A stretch of 64,000 nt of DNA from Paenibacillus pinihumi DSM 23905 = JCM 16419 (GTDB lineage: Bacteria > Bacillota > Bacilli > Paenibacillales > Paenibacillaceae), in assembly GCF_000422505.1 (NCBI RefSeq), contig NZ_AULX01000012.1, forward strand, positions 62,001 through 126,000, written 5' to 3'. Made by a program: the position numbers and the translations under genes. The notes below the pieces were generated by a model. It worked only from the letters and a program-made list of their open reading frames with translations. It was not told the origin of the DNA and did not search any database. This document shows positions 16,593 through 25,557 of this stretch, in pieces (position 1 is the first letter of the stretch; every line of letters starts with the position of its first letter).

Positions 16593-18074
16593 TTAGATTC
16601 GCGAACCATTCTGCAGCGGGTAACAGGTCTCAAACATGGTGAACTCCCTGCTGCTGTATACCTGAATCTTCCCTCCGTGCGCCTCTACGATGCTTTTGGC
16701 GATGGCAAGGCCAAGACCGGTGCCCCCTGTCTGCCTGGAGCGTGACTGATCTACCCGGTAAAAGCGGTCGAACACATACGGGATATCCTTTTCCGGGATA
16801 GGAGGGCCGTAGTTAATGATTTGGATGACGGCCTCGGCATTCCGGCTCAGCAGACGAATATCAACATAGCGTCCTCCTGCACCGTACTGGATCGCATTGG
16901 AGATGAGATTCTCATAGCTTCGTACGAGCAAGTCCCCGTCCGCCTCCAGAATAATTGCCTGCTCCTGTGATTCAATACGAATCTCCATGCCGCTCTTCTC
17001 CAGACTGGGGACAAATTCCTCTGCCAGCTGGCGGAGCAATCCGTCCATGTCCAGCCCATTCTTGTGAAGGGGAAGTCCGTTGTTAATACGTGTAAATTCA
17101 AACAGGTCATCGATCAGCTTTTGCAGAGCTGTAGCCTTGTCATAGGCGATATTGACATAATAGCGCAGCTCCAGCTCGTCCTTGTAACGGTCATTCTCAA
17201 TCAGCTCCAGAAAGCCCAGTATTGAGGTCAGAGGGGTGCGCAGATCATGGGATACACCAGTAATCAGATCATTCTTGGTCTGCTCTGCGCGCCGCTCATC
17301 CTGAATCAGCCGGTCAATCTGCCGGGCCATCTTGTTGATGCTGGCTGCGATGCTGCCGAAGTCCCCTGAGGATACCGGAATCTCATAGCTGAAATTGCTT
17401 TGCTCCATCTCCTGGAGTCCGCGGGTAATTTCCCCCAGCTGCCAGCTGATCTTTTCCGACATCCGGTTCAGTTCTGTTGCGAGATGGCTGATTTCATCTG
17501 AAGTATCTACAGCTACCCGGTAGTCCAGATGGCCCTCTGCCGCTTCTTTTAACCCTGATTCGACCCGCTCCAGATTGCGAATAAGGCCATCCGATAACAG
17601 CAGGAATGAAGCGAGAAACAGAGCTGTGCCCAGCACAATTAAGACCGGAGTGGAACCCACGGTGTTAATCGCCCATATCAGCGGCAAATTGATGATTTTA
17701 ACGGGGAACAATGCTGTTGCCACCAAGTAGATAATAAACAGTCCGGCGGCTGTCATTGTCAATGAGCCCAGGAGCATCAGCAGGAGCTTCCAGCGGAGCG
17801 ACAGCGTCTTCTCCCGGGGCTTGAATACGAGCCGGTTGCCAAGCAGAATAAAAAGGACTGTAAATACAAGCAGACCCGTTACAGTGAACATAACGGCGGA
17901 GCCGAGCTGATTGATTACCCAGGCCGGGGCGGAACGTAATAAAGGCCGGTCCAGCATATAGGAGACGGCCAGTCTGCCCAGTGCCAGCACAGCCGCTGTC
18001 ATGGCAAGGCTAATTGCTGCAGTTGTAAGAATCCGGAACATATTGCGGCTCGAATTAACGGGCTGCTGGTCCAT
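16593..18074 (-). CDS. Sensor histidine kinase of envelope two-component system
   Basis: 493-aa membrane kinase. Helices near residues 12-32, 50-75, 95-120 and 133-158 are followed by a HAMP-like linker, then by HisKA with LITGVSHDLRTPLTSILGF (phosphoryl His276) and HATPase motifs (NLISNAIQYG, FDRFYRVDQSRSRQTGGTGLGLAIAKS). It starts 16 bp after the regulator gene and forms a pair with it. No large sensor domain, so it may sense membrane or protein cues. A YycG/VanS-like class is likely. Confidence 0.9.
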   Translation of the reverse strand: MDQQPVNSSRNMFRILTTAAISLAMTAAVLALGRLAVSYMLDRPLLRSAPAWVINQLGSAVMFTVTGLLVFTVLFILLGNRLVFKPREKTLSLRWKLLLMLLGSLTMTAAGLFIIYLVATALFPVKIINLPLIWAINTVGSTPVLIVLGTALFLASFLLLSDGLIRNLERVESGLKEAAEGHLDYRVAVDTSDEISHLATELNRMSEKISWQLGEITRGLQEMEQSNFSYEIPVSSGDFGSIAASINKMARQIDRLIQDERRAEQTKNDLITGVSHDLRTPLTSILGFLELIENDRYKDELELRYYVNIAYDKATALQKLIDDLFEFTRINNGLPLHKNGLDMDGLLRQLAEEFVPSLEKSGMEIRIESQEQAIILEADGDLLVRSYENLISNAIQYGAGGRYVDIRLLSRNAEAVIQIINYGPPIPEKDIPYVFDRFYRVDQSRSRQTGGTGLGLAIAKSIVEAHGGKIQVYSSREFTMFETCYPLQNGSRI

Positions 18075-18090
18075 TGCGCGGCCTCCTGTC

Positions 18091-18783
18091 TCAAGGAGTT
18101 TCTATCTTGTAGCCGATGCCCCAAACCGTTTTCACATACTTGGGTGTTTGCGGGTTCTTCTCGATCTTCTCACGAATTTTACGAACGTGAACCATCACGG
18201 TATTTTTGGATTCCATGAAGGGCTCGTTCCATACTTCTTCATAAATTCGGTCCATGCTGAGCACATGGCCCAGATTGACAGCCAAAAGCTTGAGAATGGC
18301 AAACTCGCGGGGTGTTAATTTGACAGGTTCTTGATCGACTGTGACGGTGTAGTTGGCAATATTGATGACGAGGTCGTCAATTTCGATTTCATGCCGGTTG
18401 GAGGCAGGTGCTGAGTTGAGTTTCTTGTACCGGCGAAGCTGGGATTTCACCCGTGCCATCAGCACGAGCGGGTTGAATGGTTTGGTAACGTAATCATCCG
18501 CTCCGATGCTGAGTCCTGTAATTTTGTCCATATCCTGGCTCTTGGCTGACAGCATAATGATCGGCATGCTCTTCTCCTCGCGGATCTTCATGCACGCTTC
18601 AATGCCATCCATCCGCGGCATCATGACATCGAGAATAATCAGATCGACATCATGCCGTTTAAGCAGCTCAAGGGCCTCCATACCATCGGAGGCCTTGAGC
18701 AGGTTGTATCCTTCATTATTGAAGTAAATTTCCATGAGCTTTATGATCTCTTTTTCATCGTCAACCAGCAGTATGGTTTCGAT
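18091..18783 (-). CDS. OmpR-family response regulator with non-canonical start codon
   Basis: Receiver plus winged-helix DNA-binding protein. With the first ATG (18735) the product would be 214 aa and lack beta-1 and the acidic pair of the receiver. The frame continues upstream as ETILLVDDEKEIIKL before meeting a stop, but contains no ATG, GTG or TTG. ATC at 18783, 8 nt after AAGGGGG (18792-18798), gives 230 aa, the standard OmpR length, with D8/D9 and phospho-acceptor D52. ATA, ATT or CTG codons nearby are alternatives. Trans_reg_C features such as VMVHVRKIREKIE are intact. It is co-directional with the upstream CuAO protein (29 bp gap) and the downstream kinase. Confidence 0.82.
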   Translation of the reverse strand: METILLVDDEKEIIKLMEIYFNNEGYNLLKASDGMEALELLKRHDVDLIILDVMMPRMDGIEACMKIREEKSMPIIMLSAKSQDMDKITGLSIGADDYVTKPFNPLVLMARVKSQLRRYKKLNSAPASNRHEIEIDDLVINIANYTVTVDQEPVKLTPREFAILKLLAVNLGHVLSMDRIYEEVWNEPFMESKNTVMVHVRKIREKIEKNPQTPKYVKTVWGIGYKIETP

Positions 18784-18812
18784 TGGAGACGCCCCCTTGC
18801 GGAAACCGTTAA

Positions 18813-20579
18813 TTATTTGCTCTCGCCGTTAATAGGCTGGAACAAAATGTTAAGCGGCAGGTTGCTGCCTGATGCGATAAGCAAAGTCAGGTTGACAACT
18901 TCTTCATTATCGCCTGTCTGGTACAGTACACCTACATCATTCGGGTCTTTCAGAATCGTCTTTTCAAAGACTTGTACGACTTTGTCATTGACCAGTGCTG
19001 CGCCTGCATAGTGGCCGCCGCGTGCATTAAGGCCGACTTGCGTATGAGGAGCAACCTTCAGTTGCAGGTTGTAGAGCACGCCGGTGTTGCCTTTGTTGTT
19101 CTCCGGAATCCCGGTCAGTGTATCTGTGCCGTCCAGAAAGACATCCTGCTTCAGATCGCCGATTATAATACGTTGATTTTTGTAACCCAGAGTGCCGTCT
19201 ACCAGAAGAGAACGGTTGGCGTTTTCGAATGTTCCGCGAACATGGCGACCATCCCGGTCAAGCTTCTTGAGGGAAGGCAAAATTTCAAATACGTTTTTGT
19301 TTGGATGTTCATCGGCATCTACAGCAGCGACAGTAAATTGCAGCTCATCGCTGGTCGTAATCTCGGTGTAAGACGTCATGATCAAATTCGGTTTGAGCGG
19401 TGTTGAGGCTACTTCAGGCAGAACGATAATGGATTCGCCCGGATTAACGACAACCTCCTGGCGCGGTGAGCCGTGCGCCAAATCGTCCAGGAAGCGTGCA
19501 ACCGCATTTTTACCACTTGTGGATACATAGGTAGTCGGGCCGCCTTTGCCGAATGCATCGACGCTGTAAGTTACCGGGTGATCCTGATGGTTGGTGGCTA
19601 CGAGATAGACCGTCAGCGCTTTGCCGGAACGGTTGCCGTTATGGATGTTGACGCGGAATTTGCCGGATACGTTATCCTGGTAGGCAATTCCTTCTTCCAG
19701 GAAGTATTCCGGGCTATTGCTGCGGATCAGCTTCATCGGCTGGGATTCAATCTGGTAAGGCACGGATTCCATGCGAAGCACCCGGGTACCGTCGATCACA
19801 TATTTTTCTCCGGCTGGTGTGTACAGCAAATTGAACTCTTCTTCAGAATGCAGTTTCTCTTCTGTAATCCGGATTTCCTTCGTAAAGGAACTGGTCAGAC
19901 CGTGATTATTGGTCACGTTCAACGTGACTTTAACAAAGCCGGGGCGGAAGAAGGCGCGCTCTTTGCCTGTCCATTCGGTTTTGACAATGGTACCGTGCTC
20001 ATCATGGCTTTCATTGATATATTGGATAGGCTCGCCCATCTTATATTCGGTTTTATCGGTGGTGAACTGTGCGACAGGAGGTGTTTTGACTTCCGGCTCG
20101 GTATTCTCTTTGTTCCAGGAGAGTACATAAGAATTTCCGGATACGACAAAGCGGCTGCCTGTGATTTCAGACCAGGTGCGGAGCGGAACCATCATGCTGC
20201 CCTGTTGGGTGAACAGCTCTCCGGAAGCGGTCTGAACTTTGCCGTTCACTTTATATTGGGTGGTATTGGCTGCAAAACGTATTTCCAGATCGCCTTTGGT
20301 TACGACTGACTCCTTCGTATCAGCGTCGTAGGACACACTAAAGCCGTAGAGCTTGGAGATGGTGCTAAGCGGAATATAGTTTGCGCCCTTCGCATAAGTA
20401 ACAGGCTGCGCAGCCGTTGAAACTTGTCCATTGAACTGGATCGAAGCGCTGTTTTGTTGAAGCTGGAGCGTATTTTGATCCGAAGCGCCAGCCGCCCATA
20501 CGGTAACTCCTGAAAACGGTGAAGCTAGCAGCATGGAACCAATTGTGACTTTAACCAGTTGTTTTTGAATTCTTTTCAT
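18813..20579 (-). CDS. Secreted protein with copper amine oxidase N-terminal-like domain
   Basis: 588-aa exported protein. The signal peptide covers about residues 1-30 (VKVTIGSMLLASPFSGVTVWA). Residues about 40-155 form a CuAO-N-like domain, often a wall or glycan-binding module in Paenibacillus (ANYIPLSTISKLYGFSVSYD, MMVPLRTWSEITGSRF). About residues 165-240 look like a PKD-type Ig fold (VAQFTTDKTEYKMGEPIQYINES, GFVKVTLNVTNNHG), and the remainder is beta-rich. It is the first gene of the minus-strand series with the regulator, kinase and deacetylase, and so is a candidate sensor accessory or a wall-modifying partner. Confidence 0.78.
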   Translation of the reverse strand: MKRIQKQLVKVTIGSMLLASPFSGVTVWAAGASDQNTLQLQQNSASIQFNGQVSTAAQPVTYAKGANYIPLSTISKLYGFSVSYDADTKESVVTKGDLEIRFAANTTQYKVNGKVQTASGELFTQQGSMMVPLRTWSEITGSRFVVSGNSYVLSWNKENTEPEVKTPPVAQFTTDKTEYKMGEPIQYINESHDEHGTIVKTEWTGKERAFFRPGFVKVTLNVTNNHGLTSSFTKEIRITEEKLHSEEEFNLLYTPAGEKYVIDGTRVLRMESVPYQIESQPMKLIRSNSPEYFLEEGIAYQDNVSGKFRVNIHNGNRSGKALTVYLVATNHQDHPVTYSVDAFGKGGPTTYVSTSGKNAVARFLDDLAHGSPRQEVVVNPGESIIVLPEVASTPLKPNLIMTSYTEITTSDELQFTVAAVDADEHPNKNVFEILPSLKKLDRDGRHVRGTFENANRSLLVDGTLGYKNQRIIIGDLKQDVFLDGTDTLTGIPENNKGNTGVLYNLQLKVAPHTQVGLNARGGHYAGAALVNDKVVQVFEKTILKDPNDVGVLYQTGDNEEVVNLTLLIASGSNLPLNILFQPINGESK

Positions 20580-20655
20580 GTGTCATGTTTCTCCTTTAAT
20601 TATTCTGATAATTGGTTTATGAGTAAGGTAAAGTTGGCAATGTACAAGCATAAAC

Positions 20656-20682
20656 AGCTTCACCGCTAGTAACGGCGAAGCT
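20656..20682 (-). promoter_or_regulatory. Stable leader hairpin upstream of the CuAO-domain gene
   Basis: AGCTTCGCCG-N7-CGGTGAAGCT read on the minus strand forms a 10-bp stem with a single G-U pair about 77 nt before the start codon; on the plus strand the same position would be an A/C mismatch. This supports a minus-strand RNA structure in the leader. No known riboswitch class was matched. Confidence 0.4.
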
Positions 20683-20689
20683 CATTTTT

Positions 20690-21160
20690 TCGCGGATAGC
20701 ATAAAATGTCGCACAAGCGAAAAAGAGATACCGAAATTATGACGCATAGAAATCGGGAAGGTTGCGAAAAACGAAAAAAAATTTTCCATAATGACAAAAT
20801 TCTAATTCTTATTGGAATTCATAATTTTCGCTAATAATTCCTTGTTTTCAGGGTGGAAAAATAATTTTAAATCACAATATGACATAAAAGCGCATGAAAA
20901 GCGGAGAAATTTCTTCTCAATCGCCTTTATTCGGCTGTGGTTGACATATAAATCAAATTGACGGCTTATAGCTGCTGCTATATGATTAATTTAACAATTC
21001 TGTTAACTTCACATATAAATTCAAATTCTATAATTTCCTTTAGATGAAAGAGCCGTTCGAAGGCAAGGAAGACATGACAGGTGAACAGGTTCTGGTGGTC
21101 TGCAGCTCAAGACGGAACAGCCATAGACAGCCGCCGGAGGATGTATGAGAGACCAGCCTG
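20690..21160. other. AT-rich divergent intergenic region
   Basis: About 470 bp between the CuAO-domain gene and the BTAD regulator. Strongly AT-rich with no convincing ORF. It presumably holds both promoters; no specific operator was recognised. Confidence 0.5.
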
Positions 21161-21174
21161 CCAGGAGGTACACA

Positions 21175-22299
21175 ATGAAAGCCATATTGATTGACGACGA
21201 GGAATTGGCCCTCATGCAGCTTGAACGGCTTCTTCAGGATGACGGGCGTTACGAGGTATCCGGTAAATATACGACAGCCCGCGCCGGACTGGAGCATCTG
21301 TCCAGGGAACATACAGATGTCGTGTTTCTGGATATCGGCATGCCGGGAATCAGCGGCCTGGAGGCTGCTGAGAAGATCCGCGAAGCGGATCTTCATGTAC
21401 ATATTGTTTATATCACCGCCTACTCCAACTATGCGCTGGAAGCTTTCGAATTGCAGGCACTGGATTACCTGCTCAAGCCGGTCAATCCTGCCCGGTTTGT
21501 GAAGACGCTTGACCGGATCCAACAATATATCCCTGCCGGGAGGCCGCAGGCGCACAAGCAGGAAGCGGATACGTTCCATATACAATGTTTTCAGAGGCTG
21601 GAACTGGTGGGCATTGCGAAACTGCGCTGGCGGACGAACAAGATTCAGGAACTGTTTGCCTTTCTTCTGCATCATCGAAACAAGTGGGTGCCGAAGGACC
21701 AGATTCTGGAGGAGCTGTGGGGAGCCTATGGGCAGGACCGTTCAATCACACATTTGCATACCTCTGTCTATCAGATTCGCAAGCTGCTCAAGGACGAAGG
21801 AATTAAAGCGGCGGTAGAATACGCTCAGGACAGCTACCGGTTGATCTCATCGGAGCTGACCACGGATGTTGAAGCCTTTGAGGCAGCCTGTCTGGTTGAG
21901 GGGATTGCATCCGAGCAGGATCGGATCAGGGCGGTTGCAGCCCTCTCATTCTATAAAGGAGACTACCTGGAGGAACATGACTATGACTGGGCGAAGCCGT
22001 ATAGACGGGAATTGCTGCACAGATATTCTCAATGCACGCTTGCGCTGGTCCGTTATGATATGGAGACAGGGCGTGAGAAGCATGCGATGAAACGGCTGGA
22101 GTCTTTACACGCGCGTGATCCTTATTCAGAAGAGATTTGCCGTCTGATTTTGAGCGGCTATGCCAGAATGAACAATGGTCCGGCTGTGCATCAGTATTAC
22201 GAATCGTTCGCAGCGGTTCTACGAAACGATTTGGGGATCAAGCCGTCGGCCCGGACCGAAGAATTATACCGCAAGTGCCTGGAGTCCTTTTCCTTGTAG
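21175..22299 (+). CDS. Response regulator with SARP/BTAD-type output
   Basis: 374-aa regulator: CheY-like receiver at residues 1-120 (IDDEE acidic cluster, VVFLDIGMPG with phospho-Asp53, YITAYS, LLKPV), an OmpR-like winged helix at about 140-230 (WRTNKIQELFAFLLHH, VYQIRKLLK), then a bacterial transcriptional activation (BTAD) TPR-like domain at about 240-374 (DVEAFEAACLV, YKGDYLEE, DWAKPYRRELL). ATG 21175 follows CCAGGAGG; the longer in-frame start lacks a site. The next gene is a PAS kinase about 100 bp downstream, a likely though unproven partner. Confidence 0.88.
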   Translation: MKAILIDDEELALMQLERLLQDDGRYEVSGKYTTARAGLEHLSREHTDVVFLDIGMPGISGLEAAEKIREADLHVHIVYITAYSNYALEAFELQALDYLLKPVNPARFVKTLDRIQQYIPAGRPQAHKQEADTFHIQCFQRLELVGIAKLRWRTNKIQELFAFLLHHRNKWVPKDQILEELWGAYGQDRSITHLHTSVYQIRKLLKDEGIKAAVEYAQDSYRLISSELTTDVEAFEAACLVEGIASEQDRIRAVAALSFYKGDYLEEHDYDWAKPYRRELLHRYSQCTLALVRYDMETGREKHAMKRLESLHARDPYSEEICRLILSGYARMNNGPAVHQYYESFAAVLRNDLGIKPSARTEELYRKCLESFSL

Positions 22300-22398
22300 C
22301 GAAGGCAGTACAACCAGATAAGAGATCAAAGAAGCCCTGTTGCTGATGTCGGAGCAAGGAGCATACATATTGTATTAAAGGTACGAGGGGGATGGGGT

Positions 22399-24570
22399 TT
22401 GGACGCATCGCAAATTGAATTCGGCTTTCAGTCTGCTGAGGCTTTGGAAGCTCTGTTCGATGGTATGCCGGAAGGGTGCCTGGTGCTTGACAACAGGTGG
22501 CGGATTGTCTTTGTCAATGCTGCGATTGCAAGGCGGCTCTCCATCGACGACAAACAGTCTCTCATTGGAAAGGATGTCATAGACCAGTTTCCGGAGGCGC
22601 TTAATTACAGATTATTCAGCAGTTATCCTGAACCGAACGGGCTTCAGGAGTCTTTGGTGTTCTCGGATTATTATTCCCCGCAAAATCTGTGGTTTGAAGC
22701 AACGGTCTATCCCTCCAGGAACGGCCTGTTTATTATAATGCGTAATCTGAATGCGGTGCGTCCCGTCATGCCGGAGGACAGCAGGCAGCTATTCAGAATG
22801 CTGCCGTACCATGCTCTGGATATTATCTGTTATACAGATCAGGCGGGACGCTTTAAATATGTCTCGCCTGCAGCCCACAAGCTGCTCGGATATCGCCCGT
22901 TCATGCTGCTTGGGGACGATGTGCTCGAATTCGTCCATCCCGACGACCGCAGGCATGTGGGAGAGGCGCTGACCGGCAGCAGCCTGAAGGGGAGCGAAGA
23001 ACTGATGTTCACATGCCGGCTCCGGCATACGAACGGGATGTATTACTGGTTTGAGGCTTCTATCCGGCGTATTATAGGGCCGGAGAATGAACGCGGTTAC
23101 AACTTCACGAGCATCTGGCGGAATATTACCCGCCGCAAGGAGCTGGAGGAGCGGCTGTCCATCACCCGTCGGCTGGGCCGGTTCGGCTGCTGGGAACGCA
23201 ATTTGAATAATGTGTACACCTACTGGTCACCGGAGATATTTTCGATTTTTGGCATCGAGAGCGAGTCACCCCCCGATTTCAACACTTTGATGGGGCACAT
23301 CTATCCGGATGACCGCGAGCGGGTCCGAATGACAGTGGAGAACGCCAATTCGCAAGGTCCGGGTTATTTGTACGATTGTGAGTTTCGAATTCTCTCGGCC
23401 GGAAATGAAGTCCGGCATCTCCGCATTCAGGGTGAACATGTAGAGAAGGCTGGAGGGGAACGGGTGACTATGGGCGTCATCCATGACGTAACGGACAGCA
23501 AAGACAGCGAACAGGAGATCAGCCGGATCAAGCATAATTTAAAGCTTTCCCAGAGGATGGCCGGACTTGGTTATTATGATTACAACATCCGCAGCGGAAA
23601 GCTGTTATGGTCAGATGAGCTAATGGATATGATGGGGACGAACAGGGAGAGTTTCGCCTATACGGGAGGAGATTTTTTCAGGCTCGTTCACCCTGATGAT
23701 ATGGAGCGGGTCAAACAGGAGATTGATACCTGCCTGGGCGGCGGGTCATTCGATTCCAAATTTCGGATGATTATCTCTCCGGGAAGAATCATTCAAATCC
23801 ATTCATTGGGTATGCTTATGCATGATGAACGTGGTGAGCCGCTAAGCATGTTCGGAACGGTTCAGAATGTGAGCGGGCAAAAACAGGCCGAGGAGATGTT
23901 GCGCCTGTCAGAGAAACTGTCGGCAGCTGGCCAGCTTGCGGCCGGCATCGCACACGAAATTCGCAACCCGCTGACAGCGCTCAAAGGATTCGCCAAACTC
24001 CTGCTGCGGGCGGAGGGGGATTCGCGTGAACGGTATTACGAGATTATGCAGAGTGAGTTTGCCCGTATCGAGCTGATTGTCGGTGAGCTGCTGATGTTAG
24101 CTAAACCTCAGACGGCCCAGTACAAGATGAATCATCCCGGCCATATTATTGAAGAAGTGGTGGAATTGCTTACGACACAGGCGAATCTCTCTAATGTTGC
24201 GATCCATATGGAACTGGAACAGGATATTCCCCTGCTTTACTGCGAAGCCAATCAGCTGAAGCAGGTGTTCGTCAATGTGATCAAAAACGCGATTGAAGCC
24301 ATGCCGGAAGGCGGATTGCTTCAAATTCGCCTGTATCAGGAGTCTGGTCTTATATGTGCCGATTTTAAAGATGAGGGCGTAGGGATGCATCTCAGTCAGC
24401 TTCCTCGCATCGGCGAGCCGTTCTATACGACCAAGGACAAGGGAACCGGACTAGGCATGCTTGTCAGCATTAATATTATTGAAGACCACCATGGGACCAT
24501 CCAATATACCAGCGAGCTGGGAGCGGGCACGACCGTACATGTTGCCATCCCCATCCAACATAAGATATGA
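22399..24570 (+). CDS. Multi-PAS sporulation-type histidine kinase
   Basis: 723-aa soluble kinase without membrane segments. Four PAS-like domains are visible (about 13-115, 135-250, 265-370 and 385-495, with YVSPAAHKLLGYRP, VHPDD, IYPDDRERV and LVHPDDMERV). HisKA follows with AAGIAHEIRNPLTALKGF (His519), and then HATPase (NVIKNAIEAMPEGG, DEGVGM, EPFYTTKDKGTGLGM). The catalytic core is of the KinA/KinE sporulation phosphorelay type, so Spo0F is a plausible target. TTG start preceded by GAGGGGGA. Its end overlaps an out-of-frame extension of the next ORF. Confidence 0.88.
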   Translation: MDASQIEFGFQSAEALEALFDGMPEGCLVLDNRWRIVFVNAAIARRLSIDDKQSLIGKDVIDQFPEALNYRLFSSYPEPNGLQESLVFSDYYSPQNLWFEATVYPSRNGLFIIMRNLNAVRPVMPEDSRQLFRMLPYHALDIICYTDQAGRFKYVSPAAHKLLGYRPFMLLGDDVLEFVHPDDRRHVGEALTGSSLKGSEELMFTCRLRHTNGMYYWFEASIRRIIGPENERGYNFTSIWRNITRRKELEERLSITRRLGRFGCWERNLNNVYTYWSPEIFSIFGIESESPPDFNTLMGHIYPDDRERVRMTVENANSQGPGYLYDCEFRILSAGNEVRHLRIQGEHVEKAGGERVTMGVIHDVTDSKDSEQEISRIKHNLKLSQRMAGLGYYDYNIRSGKLLWSDELMDMMGTNRESFAYTGGDFFRLVHPDDMERVKQEIDTCLGGGSFDSKFRMIISPGRIIQIHSLGMLMHDERGEPLSMFGTVQNVSGQKQAEEMLRLSEKLSAAGQLAAGIAHEIRNPLTALKGFAKLLLRAEGDSRERYYEIMQSEFARIELIVGELLMLAKPQTAQYKMNHPGHIIEEVVELLTTQANLSNVAIHMELEQDIPLLYCEANQLKQVFVNVIKNAIEAMPEGGLLQIRLYQESGLICADFKDEGVGMHLSQLPRIGEPFYTTKDKGTGLGMLVSINIIEDHHGTIQYTSELGAGTTVHVAIPIQHKI

Positions 24571-24611
24571 AGTCTGGCAACCATATAATGAACGGCAAGG
24601 GGAGAGGCAAG

Positions 24612-25448
24612 ATGCTGCAATGGGAGCATGGCGGGATTGCGATTTTTCAGAGTGTTCTATATAGGACGGCATCAGCTGTGGCAGAGACAGAGGATCTGAT
24701 CCTGATCTCTGATCCGTGCTGGCTGCCGCATGAGGTGGAGAATATCCGCCGTTATGTGCTGGATAAGGCGGGTGGCAGGCCAATCTATCTGTTATTCACC
24801 CATTCGGACTTTGATCACATCATCGGCTGTGGCGCCTTCCCGGAAGCACATGTCGTCGCCAGCAATGCGCTGGCTGGCAAGGCGGAAGCGGAGCGCGAGC
24901 AAATTCTGGAGCAGATCCGGACCTTTGACGACGATTACTACGTTACCCGTGATTATCCCGTCGTCTACCCTGAGGTTGATATTATCGTCCGCGAGGATGG
25001 CCAGCAGCTTCAAGTTGGCGGCACGACACTGACCTTCTATCATGCACAGGGCCATAATGATGATGGCATCTTCACGATTATAGAGCCGCTTGGAGTCTGG
25101 CTGGCGGGGGATTACTTATCCGATATTGAGTTTCCTTATATTTATCATAGCAGTACCCTCTATGAGGAGACGCTTCATAAGGTCCGTTCCATTCTGGATC
25201 GACATCCGATTTCTGTTCTTGTTCCGGGCCATGGGCAATGTACGGAAGATATGGAGGAAATCCTCGGCAGACAGGTCAAAGACCTGCAATATATTCTGGA
25301 CCTGCGCTCGGCAGCGGCCAGCGGGGACGAAGAAACGATAGCCGGCCTGATTAAAGACTGTCCATTTCCCCGTAATATGCGAAAATTTCATTACAATAAC
25401 AGGCTCCTTATCGAGCGGGAGTTGAATATTGCCCGCCCTGCCACCTGA
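24612..25448 (+). CDS. Metallo-beta-lactamase fold hydrolase
   Basis: 278-aa cytoplasmic MBL-fold protein. Metal motif is FTHSDFDH (H64, D66, D68, H69), a variant of HxHxDH with Ser-Asp in place of the usual second His. Further ligands are likely HAQGHNDDG, WLAGDYLSD and VPGHGQ. ATG 24612 is chosen for its GGGGAG site; the longer in-frame start at 24567 overlaps the kinase gene. It is a hydrolase of unknown substrate, probably co-transcribed with the kinase. Confidence 0.85.
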   Translation: MLQWEHGGIAIFQSVLYRTASAVAETEDLILISDPCWLPHEVENIRRYVLDKAGGRPIYLLFTHSDFDHIIGCGAFPEAHVVASNALAGKAEAEREQILEQIRTFDDDYYVTRDYPVVYPEVDIIVREDGQQLQVGGTTLTFYHAQGHNDDGIFTIIEPLGVWLAGDYLSDIEFPYIYHSSTLYEETLHKVRSILDRHPISVLVPGHGQCTEDMEEILGRQVKDLQYILDLRSAAASGDEETIAGLIKDCPFPRNMRKFHYNNRLLIERELNIARPAT

Positions 25449-25557
25449 TGACAATGGTCCGGCTCCAGCCCTCACTTTGCCGCCTCTCTACACAAAGTCA
25501 TGAATGAATCTCTTCATCCATAAGGTAGAGTATCGGTACAGATTGGGGGAGTGCAGA

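Noticed and set aside
19473-20309. 278-codon plus-strand frame opposite the CuAO-domain gene
   Set aside because: Composition is a complement artefact; the minus-strand product has a signal peptide and domains.
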